From Anammoximicrobium sp964409865 (GTDB lineage: Bacteria; Planctomycetota; Planctomycetia; Pirellulales; Pirellulaceae), in assembly GCA_964409865.1 (NCBI GenBank), contig CAYPGE010000006.1:1-64000 (forward strand): DNA of 64,000 nucleotides, given 5' to 3'. The position numbers and the translations under genes were made by a program. The notes beneath the pieces were generated by a model, which worked only from the letters and a program-made list of their open reading frames with translations, did not search any database and had not been told where the DNA came from. Positions 1 through 8,939 of this stretch are shown here, in pieces (position 1 is the first letter of the stretch; every line of letters begins with the position of its first letter).

Positions 1-248
1 TCACCCGCTGCCTGCACCTGGAAATGTCGGAGTGGGGCGGCAAAGCGACCTCGTTCATTCCGGGCGCGGCGCGGACGTCGTTCTGCCAGGCGGCCGGCAT
101 CGACGACAGCTGGCTGGAGGGCTTCCCCAGCGCCGAGGACTTCGCCCGCACGCTGGTCCACTGCATCGACGTCCCGGACGACTCGTTCATCGAGGAAGTC
201 AACATCTGGGGAACGAAGCAGGTCAAGCAAATGGTGGTGCCGTTCTAG
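1..248 (+). CDS. C-terminal end of a short-chain dehydrogenase/reductase (partial)
   Basis: Only the last 81 or so codons are in the window; the frame is open from base 3 to the TAG at 246-248. The visible part has a PG-A-x-x-T pattern (FIPGAARTSF) followed by an SDR-like tail, in which an alpha helix (SAEDFARTLVHCID) leads into a short strand with the pattern VPDDSFIEEVNIWGTKQ. In classical SDR enzymes this is the substrate-side end of the Rossmann fold, after the catalytic Tyr and Lys, which lie outside the window. The next gene begins one base after the stop, so the two are probably co-transcribed. The family call is inferred from a short segment; the substrate cannot be said. Confidence 0.5.
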   Translation, partial: TRCLHLEMSEWGGKATSFIPGAARTSFCQAAGIDDSWLEGFPSAEDFARTLVHCIDVPDDSFIEEVNIWGTKQVKQMVVPF

Positions 249-249
249 T

Positions 250-1077
250 ATGACCAACTCGCGCGAAGTGAACGACCGTTCGCTGGACCGTTACATCCCG
301 CAGATTCGCTATCCGGGTCTGGGCGCCGAGGGCCAGCGCCGGTTGCTCGCTTCGCGCGCGCTGGTCTGCGGTTGCGGCGGGCTGGGTTCGGTCTTGGCGA
401 ACACGCTGGCTCGCGCCGGCGTCGGCCGTTTGCGGATCGTGGACCGCGACTTCCTCGAACTCGACAACCTTCACCGGCAAGTCCTGTATGACGAACGGGA
501 CGTCGCCTCGGGATTGCCGAAGGCGGTCGCCGCGGAGGCGAGACTGCGCAAGATCAACTCACAAGTCGAGATCGAAGCGATCGTCGCCAGCGTGGACCCC
601 ACGACGATCGGCCGGTTGCTGGAAGGCGTCGACGTGATTCTCGACGGGACCGACAACTTCGAGACCCGTTTCTTGCTGAACGACGCGGCCGTCAAGTTCG
701 GCATTCCCTGGGTCTACGGCGGCTGCGTCGCGACCGAAGGCCAGACGATGACCATCCTGCCCGGCGAGACGCCGTGCCTGCGCTGCCTGCTGCAGGACGT
801 GCCCCCGGCCGGTTCGACGGCCACCTGCCATTCGGCAGGCATCCTGGCGCCCATCGTCAACATCATCGGATCGCTTGAGGCCTGCGAGGCGATCAAGATT
901 CTGAGCGGCCATCGCGAAGCGATCAGCCGCTCGCTGCAGGTCTTCGAACTTTGGGACAACCGGGTTCGGCAAGTGAATCTGGCTTCCTTGCGAGAAACCG
1001 TGAATTGCCCGACCTGCCGCCAGAGCGACTTCCCATGGCTGGAAGGCCGCCGCGGCAAGCCCGCGGTGATGGCGTGA
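250..1077 (+). CDS. ThiF/MoeB/HesA-family E1-like adenylyltransferase
   Basis: This 275-residue protein is of the family that adenylates the C-terminal glycine of a small ubiquitin-like sulfur carrier (ThiS or MoaD) for thiamine or molybdopterin synthesis. The nucleotide loop GCGGLGS lies at residues 41-47, the DGTDN motif at 132-136, and a TCHSAG segment around Cys193 is where the thioester cysteine is usually found. Two CxxC pairs (Cys176/179 and Cys253/256) form the expected zinc site. The length is near MoeB (about 250 residues); there is no rhodanese domain, and the protein ends soon after the second CxxC. ThiF and MoeB cannot be separated by sequence alone, and no thiS or moaD is next to it. 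Confidence 0.88.
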   Translation: MTNSREVNDRSLDRYIPQIRYPGLGAEGQRRLLASRALVCGCGGLGSVLANTLARAGVGRLRIVDRDFLELDNLHRQVLYDERDVASGLPKAVAAEARLRKINSQVEIEAIVASVDPTTIGRLLEGVDVILDGTDNFETRFLLNDAAVKFGIPWVYGGCVATEGQTMTILPGETPCLRCLLQDVPPAGSTATCHSAGILAPIVNIIGSLEACEAIKILSGHREAISRSLQVFELWDNRVRQVNLASLRETVNCPTCRQSDFPWLEGRRGKPAVMA

Positions 1078-1233
1078 CCGAAGCATGCGCGCGGTGCCGT
1101 GGTCTGACGGCGATCGTCAGCACCAGACCTGTGATCACCCGGCTCTTGATTCTTGTCTCGACAGCTGGTCTGATACAAGCATCCAATCCAGCGTTGGATG
1201 GCCGTTTTTCCTTGCAGTTTACGGAGAGCAGCC

Positions 1234-2139
1234 ATGAGCACTGAAGCAGGTCAGCGGGAGCAAAACGCGCAGCCGGAAGAGCAGGCCTGGTATCACGGGA
1301 TCGACCTTTTTTCGCGGCTCACCGGCCCCATCGCCGAATTGACGCGGTTGCAGCAGTCGCTGCTGTTCGCCGAGCTTTCCCAGATTGCGTATATGCCGCC
1401 CGCGCCGGCTCTGAAATGTGTGCAACAGATCGGCTTTTCCGACTCGTATTACTTCGATCGCGACGGGGCTCAAGCCTATCAGTTTCGGACGGAACATGAC
1501 TGCGTGATCGTTTGCCGGGGCACGGAGCCGAACGAATGGAACGACGTCAAAGCCGACGCGAACGCAGTGGCCGCGTTGGCAGAAACCGTCGGTCGCGTCC
1601 ACAGCGGGTTCAAGAAGGAGGTGGACGATCTCTGGCCCAACATCGAGCAGGTGCTGTCGAGCAACCGACTGCCCCTTTGGTTCGCCGGACATTCGCTGGG
1701 CGGCGCCATGGCGACGATTTGTGCCGGACGCTGCAGAGTTTCCAAGATCTCGTCCAACCCGGAGGGGCTGTTCACCTACGGCAGCCCGCGGGTCGGCGAT
1801 CGGGCGTATGTGAACTACTACCGATTGGTCCACTTTCGGTGGGTGAACAACAACGACATCGTCACGCGCGTGCCGCCAGCTTGGATGGGCTATCGGCACG
1901 CTGGCCGCGAGATGTATATCGACTACAAGGGCCGTGTGCGAGACGTGGAGGGTTGGCGTCGAGTGCTGGACCGGTTGCGGGGCTTCGGCCGCAGCTTGCG
2001 GAGATTCAAGATCGATCATTTTTCCGATCATTCGATCGAAGACTACATCGCGCACATTTACGCGGCGGTCCAGAAGCAGCAGCAGGCGATGACGCAACGC
2101 GCGACGAGCCGGCGCCGTGACCGGAACGCGGAGGTGTAG
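1234..2139 (+). CDS. Class 3 lipase-like alpha/beta hydrolase
   Basis: A 301-residue protein of the fungal-type lipase (class 3) family, which hydrolyses acyl esters. The nucleophile elbow GHSLGG is at about residues 152-157 (Ser154). An acidic residue in VNNNDIVTRVPP (Asp208) and a late His in DHFSDHSIEDY complete a likely Ser-Asp-His triad. A CRGTE segment near residue 94 fits the strand that carries the oxyanion hole in this family. I chose the ATG at 1234 because a purine-rich acggag sits just upstream; an in-frame ATG at 1198 has no such site. No signal peptide is evident, so it may act in the cytoplasm. The natural substrate is unknown. Confidence 0.88.
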   Translation: MSTEAGQREQNAQPEEQAWYHGIDLFSRLTGPIAELTRLQQSLLFAELSQIAYMPPAPALKCVQQIGFSDSYYFDRDGAQAYQFRTEHDCVIVCRGTEPNEWNDVKADANAVAALAETVGRVHSGFKKEVDDLWPNIEQVLSSNRLPLWFAGHSLGGAMATICAGRCRVSKISSNPEGLFTYGSPRVGDRAYVNYYRLVHFRWVNNNDIVTRVPPAWMGYRHAGREMYIDYKGRVRDVEGWRRVLDRLRGFGRSLRRFKIDHFSDHSIEDYIAHIYAAVQKQQQAMTQRATSRRRDRNAEV

Positions 2140-2191
2140 CGTCTACGAAGGGAAGCGACGAACCTCCAGGGGGGGGCCTGAGGAGAAGTAA

Positions 2192-2215
2192 CCCGGCTCT
2201 TTCGGGCGAGCCGGG
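2192..2215. terminator. Hairpin between convergent genes
   Basis: An eight-base perfect stem, cccggctc at 2192-2199 with gagccggg at 2208-2215, closes an eight-base loop. It lies between the converging lipase gene and the DUF533 gene, where a shared terminator would be expected. No clear T-run follows on either strand, so intrinsic termination is uncertain. Confidence 0.35.
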
Positions 2216-2264
2216 CTTGGGGCATGGCGATACACGTCAGCGGACTGAAGTCCGCTCTGCGAAC

Positions 2265-3080
2265 TCAGGCCACGCCGACGGCGGCGTGCAGTTGCCGGAC
2301 GACGTTGGTGTCCAATCCCAGCTTGCGGGCCAGTTCCGCCATATATTGCCGCTCGGCGTCCGTGTCCAGTTCGATGGCCAACAAGGAAGCCGCGTAGACC
2401 TGGGCGGCCACCTGCGGATTGGGAACCGCGCGGACCAGGCTGTCCGTATCCAGAGGCTTGCGCAACTCGGCGGCGACCAGTTCCTGCTCTCGTCCGGTGA
2501 TCCCATCCTTCTCCAAATGGCCCGTGATCCGCTGCATTTCGTTGTCGTCGATGCGGCCGTCCGCCTTGGCCGCGTTGACCATCGCCTTGACGATCAGGTC
2601 CGCGACCGATTGCACCTGCTTTTCCTCCTGTTCGTTGTCAGGGGCGCGCAGCCCCGCCGCCAACTGGCTCGCCGAATCCAGCTGCAAGGTCTCCTTCGGT
2701 TTGCCGCTGGCGTTGCGAAAGGCTTGCAGGGCCAAGGTGCCCAACAGCGCCAACGCCCCGCCGCCGAGCCCGCCCTTCATGGCTTTGCTTCCGCCGCCCA
2801 GCAGCGCACCGGCCAGCGCGCCCAGTCCGCCGATCTTGAGCGCGTCGCTGTTGCCCAGGACGGAACCCAGCATGCCCCCCAGTCCGCCCCCGCCGCTCGT
2901 GGCGCCCGCCGGCGGCACCGGCGTTGCTGCGCCCGGCTTGGCCCCACCCAGGACTTGGCCCAGGATTCCCCCCAGGCCGCCGACCCCCTGCTCGCCCATC
3001 GCATGCTCGACCCGACCGGAGGTCGATTTGTTCATCCCGCCCTGCAGCAACGACCCCAACACATCTAACGCGCTTGCCAT
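2265..3080 (-). CDS. DUF533 (YebE-like, TerB-fold) protein
   Basis: A 271-residue protein of the DUF533 family. The N-terminal 150 residues are very rich in glycine, alanine and leucine, with repeats such as GGLGGILGQVLGG and GGLGALAGALLGGG that could form membrane-active helices. The C-terminal 120 residues form an acidic, helical TerB-like domain (AAKADGRIDDNEMQRI, then LAIELDTDAERQYMAELARKLGL), a pattern also found in tellurite-resistance TerB, where paired acidic residues bind metal. It ends convergent with the lipase and is divergent from the zinc protease gene. The biological role of the family is not known; the family call itself is fairly secure. Confidence 0.82.
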   Translation of the reverse strand: MASALDVLGSLLQGGMNKSTSGRVEHAMGEQGVGGLGGILGQVLGGAKPGAATPVPPAGATSGGGGLGGMLGSVLGNSDALKIGGLGALAGALLGGGSKAMKGGLGGGALALLGTLALQAFRNASGKPKETLQLDSASQLAAGLRAPDNEQEEKQVQSVADLIVKAMVNAAKADGRIDDNEMQRITGHLEKDGITGREQELVAAELRKPLDTDSLVRAVPNPQVAAQVYAASLLAIELDTDAERQYMAELARKLGLDTNVVRQLHAAVGVA

Positions 3081-3355
3081 GTTCCTGTTCCCTTCGCAAA
3101 ACGATCCAAGATCGGAAGAAGACGGCGGCTACTTCGCCGCCGAGTTGCAGATCAGCTTAGTGCCAGCCGGCGCAAAAAGCCAGTAGCGGACAACGGCTCC
3201 GGCAGCAGATCGACGGCATGATTGACAAGTTCCTGCCCAGGGCTGACAATCAAAACAGGCGTCGATCGTCGGCCGCAAGAGACGAATTCCCGGCGCGGAA
3301 GCCGAGCGTCAGCAGCGCGCCTTTTTGACGCAATCATGGCAGCGGAGTAAGACGT

Positions 3356-4231
3356 ATGCGATGGCAAGGCCGAAGACAAAGTGACAACGTGGAAGATCGG
3401 CGCGGCATGCCGGCGCGGCGACTGGCGGTGGGCGGAGGTTTGGGCACCGTGGTCGTGCTGCTGGTGGTCATGCTGCTGGGCGGCGACCCGCAAGCCGTGT
3501 TGCAGCAGATGCAGCCTCCGGCGGGAGGTCCCGCGGCAGATCAGGCTGCCGGCCCTCAGCCGGTGGATCCTGCCCAACAGCCGCTCAAGGAATTCGTCTC
3601 GGTGGTGTTGGCCGACATCGAAGACGTCTGGAACGATTTGTTCCAGCGGCAACTCGGCAAGAAGTACCGCGAGCCCAAGCTGGTGCTGTACACCGATCAG
3701 GTCGAGTCGGCATGCGGGTTTGGCAGCGCCGCGATGGGGCCTTTCTACTGTCCGGGTGATGAGAAGGTCTATCTGGACTTGACGTTTTGCGAGGAGATGA
3801 AGACCAAGTATCGCGCTCCCGGTGATTTCGCGGTGGCCTATGTCCTGGCCCACGAGGTCGGTCACCACGTGCAGAAACTGGTCGGCTACATGGATCTGGT
3901 CGACAAACAGCGGGGACGAGTCAGCAAGGCCGAGCAGAACCGGCTGTCCGTGCGGCTGGAACTGCAGGCGGATTACCTGGCCGGTGTCTGGGCCCACCAC
4001 GCCCAAAGGACGAAAAGCATCCTGGAGGAGGGCGACGTGGACGAAGCCCTGGGAGCCGCCAGCGCTGTGGGCGACGACCGGTTGCAGAAACAGGCACAAG
4101 GTTACATCGTCCCGGATTCCTTCACGCACGGCACCTCCGCCCAGCGCTCGAAGTGGTTCCGCTTGGGCCTGCAGACCGGCGATTTCGAGCGGGCCAAGGA
4201 CCTGTTCGAGTTGCCGGAGGAAGAGCTGTAG
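3356..4231 (+). CDS. YpfJ-like neutral zinc metallopeptidase
   Basis: A 291-residue membrane-anchored protein of the YpfJ family. One N-terminal transmembrane helix (residues 29-42, GLGTVVVLLVVMLLGG) follows a basic, Arg-rich stretch, as is usual in this family. The zinc motif HEVGHH is at residues 166-171, and a downstream ELQADYLAG supplies a likely third ligand or helix glutamate. Two cysteines, in ACGFG and FYCPGD, are typical family positions. A ggag precedes the start by eight bases. The gene stops three bases before the convergent membrane-protein gene. No substrate is known for this family; the protease activity is inferred from the motif. Confidence 0.88.
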   Translation: MRWQGRRQSDNVEDRRGMPARRLAVGGGLGTVVVLLVVMLLGGDPQAVLQQMQPPAGGPAADQAAGPQPVDPAQQPLKEFVSVVLADIEDVWNDLFQRQLGKKYREPKLVLYTDQVESACGFGSAAMGPFYCPGDEKVYLDLTFCEEMKTKYRAPGDFAVAYVLAHEVGHHVQKLVGYMDLVDKQRGRVSKAEQNRLSVRLELQADYLAGVWAHHAQRTKSILEEGDVDEALGAASAVGDDRLQKQAQGYIVPDSFTHGTSAQRSKWFRLGLQTGDFERAKDLFELPEEEL

Positions 4232-4234
4232 AGT

Positions 4235-5827
4235 TTAGTACCACTGGTAGGCGTAGGCGTGAAATTGCTGCAACGCGTCACGCCGCTTGGTGCGATCTGC
4301 GTACTCGGCCCACCGGCCGCTGGCGGCGCGCAGTTGATCGAGCAACAACTGGTCCGCGATCTGGTACGTCGTCCAGCCCTGTTGCTGCCGTAGCAGAGCC
4401 GAATGTTCGGCCTCCTCGTGCCGCTGGGCTAACATCGCACGGATGCCTTCGCGGATCGTCGTGTTGCGGCACTCCGTCAGGGGCAGCAACAGCAGCACAC
4501 CTTCGGAACGGATCGGGTGTACGCTCAGTTGCACGCACGGCGCGGGGTCGCCGGACAAGATGCGGCGGACGTCGTAGCGGACCACGATCATGTCCACCGG
4601 CGTCACCGCCAACAGGTAGACCGCGATGGCGACCGTCCACAAGTGACGGCGGATCAGCCAGACGAAGTCGTGGTGGCGGGCGATCTTGCGGAGTACCAAC
4701 AGGAAACCGACGACGACCGCCGACATGCCGTACAGCCCCACGATCCGCATCCGCGTCATGCCGTTGAAGCCGATGTAGATGAACAGGCGATGGTAGACCG
4801 CGATTGCCAGCAGCATGTTCTCCAGCGACCACAGCCATGCCAGCCGCTTGAGCCTCGGCAAACGCTCGTCGTGCAAGACATCGCCGCGGAACACCAGCGA
4901 CAGCACCGCCGTGGCCAGCGCCAGAGCCACGGTTAGCCAGGCGGCGCCTTCGTGGGCGTAGCCGGAGTAGTGAAACCCTTTGGGAAACACCCGGAACCAC
5001 AAGGTCTTGAACTCGAACACGAGATATACGGCAAACAGGACGAGGACCACGACGAGCATATTGCGAAAGGCCGGATACAGGGCTGCCCGCAACGGCTGTT
5101 GGCCGCTCGCCGAACGCCGCGGGTCGCCCACGATTTCCGCCAACAACGGCCGATCCAAACGGGGACGGAGCAGCCCGACGCCGAGCCACAACACGGCCAG
5201 CCAGAAGACAACCTCCAGCGGTTCCGGCGAGAAACGGATCAGCCATTCGCGGAGCGTGTCGAACAACTCGGCAACCCGTTGGCTGAACGTGGCCAGCAGG
5301 TCCGGGTTGGCCAGCACAAACAGCAGACTGAACATCACGGCCGTGACCAGCGGCAGCATCACGTTCAGCCAGTGGGTGCGCGTCGAACGGGGAACCGCAC
5401 GGATCAGAAACCGCCCCTGGTCGATCAAGCCGTGATACCCGGCCGAGACGGTCTGCGAGGCGAAGACTAGCGTCTCCAGGACATGCGGCACCTGACCGGA
5501 CAAGCTCATGGCCCAGGCCACCAACAGGGCCAAGCCGACCGGCAGCAGCAAGGGAAAACCGCACCACAGCAGCCTGGCGGCCAGCACCGCGAGCATCAGG
5601 CTGACGAGCCACAAGCTGGCGCGAAACAGCGGCCGGGGCGACCCCAGCAGGAACAACAAGGGGGCCAAGACCACGAGCACGGCATGCCCCGCTGGACCAC
5701 AGCCTCGGTACAGCGTGATGTCGCACAGCACGACCAGCGCCAGGACGGCGAAGATCTCCCGCCAGCCAACGGGCGGCAGGCCGGACTGGCGAACACTCGC
5801 CGTTTCACGGCTGGATTCGGTTTTCAT
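4235..5827 (-). CDS. DUF4173-like polytopic membrane protein
   Basis: A 530-residue integral membrane protein with about ten to twelve hydrophobic helices spread over residues 20-400, and a soluble C-terminal tail of about 120 residues. The segment FPKGFHYSGYAHEGAAWL, between helices, matches the conserved YSDYAREGF-type motif of DUF4173. I placed the start at 5827 because a gagga lies about eight bases upstream; ATG codons at 5848 and 5851 would add seven or eight residues. The tail is rich in Arg, Gln and Trp and ends in QQFHAYAYQWY. It runs divergently from the sulfatase. Function unknown; DUF4173 proteins are often near signalling or stress genes. Confidence 0.75.
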   Translation of the reverse strand: MKTESSRETASVRQSGLPPVGWREIFAVLALVVLCDITLYRGCGPAGHAVLVVLAPLLFLLGSPRPLFRASLWLVSLMLAVLAARLLWCGFPLLLPVGLALLVAWAMSLSGQVPHVLETLVFASQTVSAGYHGLIDQGRFLIRAVPRSTRTHWLNVMLPLVTAVMFSLLFVLANPDLLATFSQRVAELFDTLREWLIRFSPEPLEVVFWLAVLWLGVGLLRPRLDRPLLAEIVGDPRRSASGQQPLRAALYPAFRNMLVVVLVLFAVYLVFEFKTLWFRVFPKGFHYSGYAHEGAAWLTVALALATAVLSLVFRGDVLHDERLPRLKRLAWLWSLENMLLAIAVYHRLFIYIGFNGMTRMRIVGLYGMSAVVVGFLLVLRKIARHHDFVWLIRRHLWTVAIAVYLLAVTPVDMIVVRYDVRRILSGDPAPCVQLSVHPIRSEGVLLLLPLTECRNTTIREGIRAMLAQRHEEAEHSALLRQQQGWTTYQIADQLLLDQLRAASGRWAEYADRTKRRDALQQFHAYAYQWY

Positions 5828-6013
5828 AGCGTAAATCCTCGCGGACATCATCCGTCCCGGCTTGGAAAGACATCCTCTCCGGCATAAAACAAACGTCGCG
5901 GCAGCCGATCGTTCTGAACGTTGATTGTAGTGCCACCCCGTGGAACTTCCAAGCTCGGTATCGCGGCGAGGACGTCGCGTTCGAGCCCAAACATCCTTGC
6001 GGAGGAGCCTGAC

Positions 6014-7450
6014 ATGCTGAGAGATTTTCCTCATCGTGATGCGCCGCGGTGGTCCCTGGTGTTGGTCATGCTGGCGTTCGGTTCGCTGCTGGTCCCGGCG
6101 GTGGACTTGGCGATCGGTGCCGAGCTGCAGCGGCCGAACATCCTGCTGATCGTCAGCGACGACCAAGGCTACCACGATCTGGGTTGCTTCGGCGGCAGCG
6201 ACGGCAAGACGCCACACCTGGACCGATTGGCGGCGAGCGGCGTGCGGTTGACCGGTTTCTACGTCAGTTGGCCCGCCTGCACGCCGTCGCGGGCGAGTTT
6301 GCTCACCGGGCGTTATCCGCAGCGTTGCGGGACCTACGACATGATGCGCAACGACATGGTCAACTACGATCACCGCTACACGCTCGACGAATACGCCGTC
6401 TCGCCGGAAATGATCCTGGGAACCGACGAGCGTGAGGTGTTCCTCTCCGAGTTACTCCGCGAGCACGGTTACACGAACGGCTGTTTCGGCAAGTGGGACG
6501 GCGGCCAGTTGAAGCGGTTCCTGCCGCTGCAACAGGGTTTCCACGACTTTTACGGCTTCGGCCACACCGGGATCGACTACTTTACCCACGAGCGTTACGG
6601 CATCCCGTCGATGCGGCGCGGCAACCAGCTGACTACCGAGGACAAGGGAACCTACGCCACGGACTTGTTCGGCCGCGAAGCCGTCCAATTCTTGAAGTCG
6701 CATCACGACCGGCCGTTCTTCCTCTACGTGCCGTTCAACGCGCCGCACGCGGCGTCGAGCTTGGAGCCGGACGTTCGCGGCACAGTGCAAGCTCCGCCGC
6801 AGTACCTGGCGATGTACCCGGAGGGCAAGACGCAGCGCGAGCAGCGCCGGCGCGGCTACTTGGCGGCAGTCACCTGCATGGATCACGCGATCGGTCAGCT
6901 GCTCGATCTGCTGGACCAATACGGCATCGCCCGCAATACGATCGTAGTCTTCCTGTCCGACAACGGCGGCGGAACCGGCTCGAACAACACGCCGCTGCGC
7001 GGCGGCAAGAGCCAGATGTTCGAGGGCGGGATCCGCGTGCCGTGCATCGTGCGCTGGCCGGAGCGGATTCCTGCCGGAACAACCTGTGATGAATTCCTGA
7101 CCGCGCTGGAGGTCTTTCCCACGCTCGCCGCCGCCACCGGAGTCGCACTGCCCGCCGGCATCGTCTACGACGGCTTCGACATGTTGCCCGTGCTGCAGGG
7201 GAAACAGCCCTCACCGAGAACCGAGATGTTCTGGGAACGACGCGCGGACCATGCCGCGCGCCTCGGCCGCTGGAAATGGGTCGAAAGCGCCCGCGGCAAC
7301 GGCCTGTTCGACTTGGCGAGCGATCTGGGCGAGCAGCAAGACCTGTCCGCCGAAAAGCCCGACGTGTTGGTCATGCTCAAATCCCGCTTCGCCGCTTGGA
7401 AGAAGGACATGGCCGACGCCGAACCGCGCGGGCCGTTTCGGGACTACTGA
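6014..7450 (+). CDS. Secreted sulfatase (formylglycine type)
   Basis: A 478-residue exported type I sulfatase that would hydrolyse sulfate esters, probably on polysaccharides. Residues 13-36 form a signal peptide-like hydrophobic stretch ending near AIGA. The Cys-x-Pro-Ser-Arg motif (CTPSR, residues 89-93) marks the cysteine converted to formylglycine, followed by ASLLTGRYP. Calcium ligands are the early DDQG pair (residues 49-50) and the later SDNGG. The start at 6014 is preceded by ggaggag at 6001. It reads divergently from the DUF4173 gene and convergently with the DUF1444-like gene. No formylglycine-generating enzyme is in the window. Sulfatases of this family are very numerous in planctomycetes; the substrate is unknown. 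Confidence 0.95.
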   Translation: MLRDFPHRDAPRWSLVLVMLAFGSLLVPAVDLAIGAELQRPNILLIVSDDQGYHDLGCFGGSDGKTPHLDRLAASGVRLTGFYVSWPACTPSRASLLTGRYPQRCGTYDMMRNDMVNYDHRYTLDEYAVSPEMILGTDEREVFLSELLREHGYTNGCFGKWDGGQLKRFLPLQQGFHDFYGFGHTGIDYFTHERYGIPSMRRGNQLTTEDKGTYATDLFGREAVQFLKSHHDRPFFLYVPFNAPHAASSLEPDVRGTVQAPPQYLAMYPEGKTQREQRRRGYLAAVTCMDHAIGQLLDLLDQYGIARNTIVVFLSDNGGGTGSNNTPLRGGKSQMFEGGIRVPCIVRWPERIPAGTTCDEFLTALEVFPTLAAATGVALPAGIVYDGFDMLPVLQGKQPSPRTEMFWERRADHAARLGRWKWVESARGNGLFDLASDLGEQQDLSAEKPDVLVMLKSRFAAWKKDMADAEPRGPFRDY

Positions 7451-7508
7451 TCCGGCTTCAGCCAGTTCGACTCCATGGGCACTTGCCTGACGGCCTCGCC
7501 GCGACAAC

Positions 7509-8819
7509 TCACCATTCGGCCAGCGTCGCGCCGTCGGGGGTGACCAGGAACAGGCGATCCGTGATGGCATAGGCGGACGTTTCATAGTCGTTTCGGACCA
7601 GCTCCTGCATCTTGCGCCGCATGTCCCGGTCGTTGGGGAACAGGATCAGCGCGTCGCGGCAGGGGATGGCGGCGACAAACGGTCCGCCGAGCGTCTCGGC
7701 AAACCGCTCGTACAGGCGGGGATGCAGTAGCCGGCTGGCCTCCATGTTGTCGCCCGCCGCCAACATGATAAACGGCAAGACGCCTGCGGGCGGCTCGGGC
7801 ATCGCGGCGGTCGTGCCCAACTTGCACAGATTGCCGATCGCCAGCTGATGAAGCTCCTCTCGTTCGATGCCCCAACGTTCCAGATCCGGTTCGGTGATGT
7901 ACCGAAAGCCCGAAGGGATGCGAATGACGTACGTCACGCTCAAATCGGCCAGCCACTCGCTCTTGACCAATCGGCCTTCCTCAGAGCCGACGGAATCCGG
8001 GCGAATAAAGGGGAAAATCTCGTCTCGGACGTCATCCAATTGCTCGTAGCCCAAGTCCTTGGCGTACAGCACCTTGACCGTCGTTTCGAAGAATTCGTCG
8101 GTCAGCTTTTCCCAATCGTCGGGGGCGTTCTTGATGCGGAGAAGCAGATTGCCGAGCGGAATCGCATGGTTCTTGCCCACCAGTTCGAGTTCTTTCAGTT
8201 GATACTTCTCGCCAGGATACCTTTCCTTCAGCTTTCCCATCAGACGGACGATAGCCCGATTGGCCAACGCTTCCTTTTCGCGCGGGATGCGAAAGGTCGC
8301 CAGCATCCGCTCAAGAATGGGATTCCACAGGTGTTGTTCCCCGTCCGGACAGTACGCGGAAAGCCCCAGAAAAATGTCGCAAGCGGCGACGAGCCAAAAG
8401 TGCCCGGCCAACCCTTCCTGGTTGCGGTCGGCTTTCATGGCGAAGTGCCGAATGGTCGCATCTCGCCGCGGATTCACCGCGTTGACCTGTTTGAACAACT
8501 TCTCGCACAGCTTGACCAGCTTCGGGTCCTCCACGATCGCTTCGACGTCGACGGAGTACGGCATGATGTAACAGGACAGCGCTACGTCTTTACGGTCTCT
8601 TGGCCGGAATCCCACGGAGCGCGAGTCGTCTTCGATCGTGTGCTTCCAATCGGAAGGGAATTCGATTTCAAAGACGCGCTTGGGGTGCTCGAACAGGGTG
8701 TAAGCGCCCCGCGGTGTCAGGCGAGCCTGCCACGGGTCGTTCCTCGCCTGCCGTTTCTCACGCTGCTTCTTTGCCCGTTCAAGCTCTTGCTTCTTGTTGC
8801 GTTTGGGTCGTTTGGCCAT
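7509..8819 (-). CDS. Conserved hypothetical protein, DUF1444-like C-terminal half
   Basis: A 436-residue soluble protein. It opens with a very basic helix (residues 1-26, rich in Lys, Arg and Gln), then a segment, FEIEFPSDWKH, of the PsbP/Mog1-like kind found in many small alpha-beta domains. The C-terminal half (from about 190) resembles DUF1444 (YtpP), with an AIPLGNLLLRIKN-type start and a PEPPAGVLPFIMLAAGD core. I chose the ATG at 8819 because the lysine-rich start is protein-like, whereas upstream codons to 8894 overlap a spacer; no strong ribosome site is visible. It lies downstream of, and in line with, the CoiA-like gene 120 bases away. Function unknown. Confidence 0.65.
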   Translation of the reverse strand: MAKRPKRNKKQELERAKKQREKRQARNDPWQARLTPRGAYTLFEHPKRVFEIEFPSDWKHTIEDDSRSVGFRPRDRKDVALSCYIMPYSVDVEAIVEDPKLVKLCEKLFKQVNAVNPRRDATIRHFAMKADRNQEGLAGHFWLVAACDIFLGLSAYCPDGEQHLWNPILERMLATFRIPREKEALANRAIVRLMGKLKERYPGEKYQLKELELVGKNHAIPLGNLLLRIKNAPDDWEKLTDEFFETTVKVLYAKDLGYEQLDDVRDEIFPFIRPDSVGSEEGRLVKSEWLADLSVTYVIRIPSGFRYITEPDLERWGIEREELHQLAIGNLCKLGTTAAMPEPPAGVLPFIMLAAGDNMEASRLLHPRLYERFAETLGGPFVAAIPCRDALILFPNDRDMRRKMQELVRNDYETSAYAITDRLFLVTPDGATLAEW

Positions 8820-8939
8820 GTCGATTAGCGTAATGAACGCGGACTGTAAGGGCAACCATATGCCAGCGCCTGGTTTCGTCACGGTCCGAGGCAAGCCAGC
8901 GATCCGTCTTCGTCACCTAGGAAATCCGCGCCTTGCGAT

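Noticed and set aside
1078..1233. Frameshifted C-terminal extension of the ThiF-like protein.
   Set aside because: I translated the region in the other frames and found no continuation typical of the family, so the short form is probably real.
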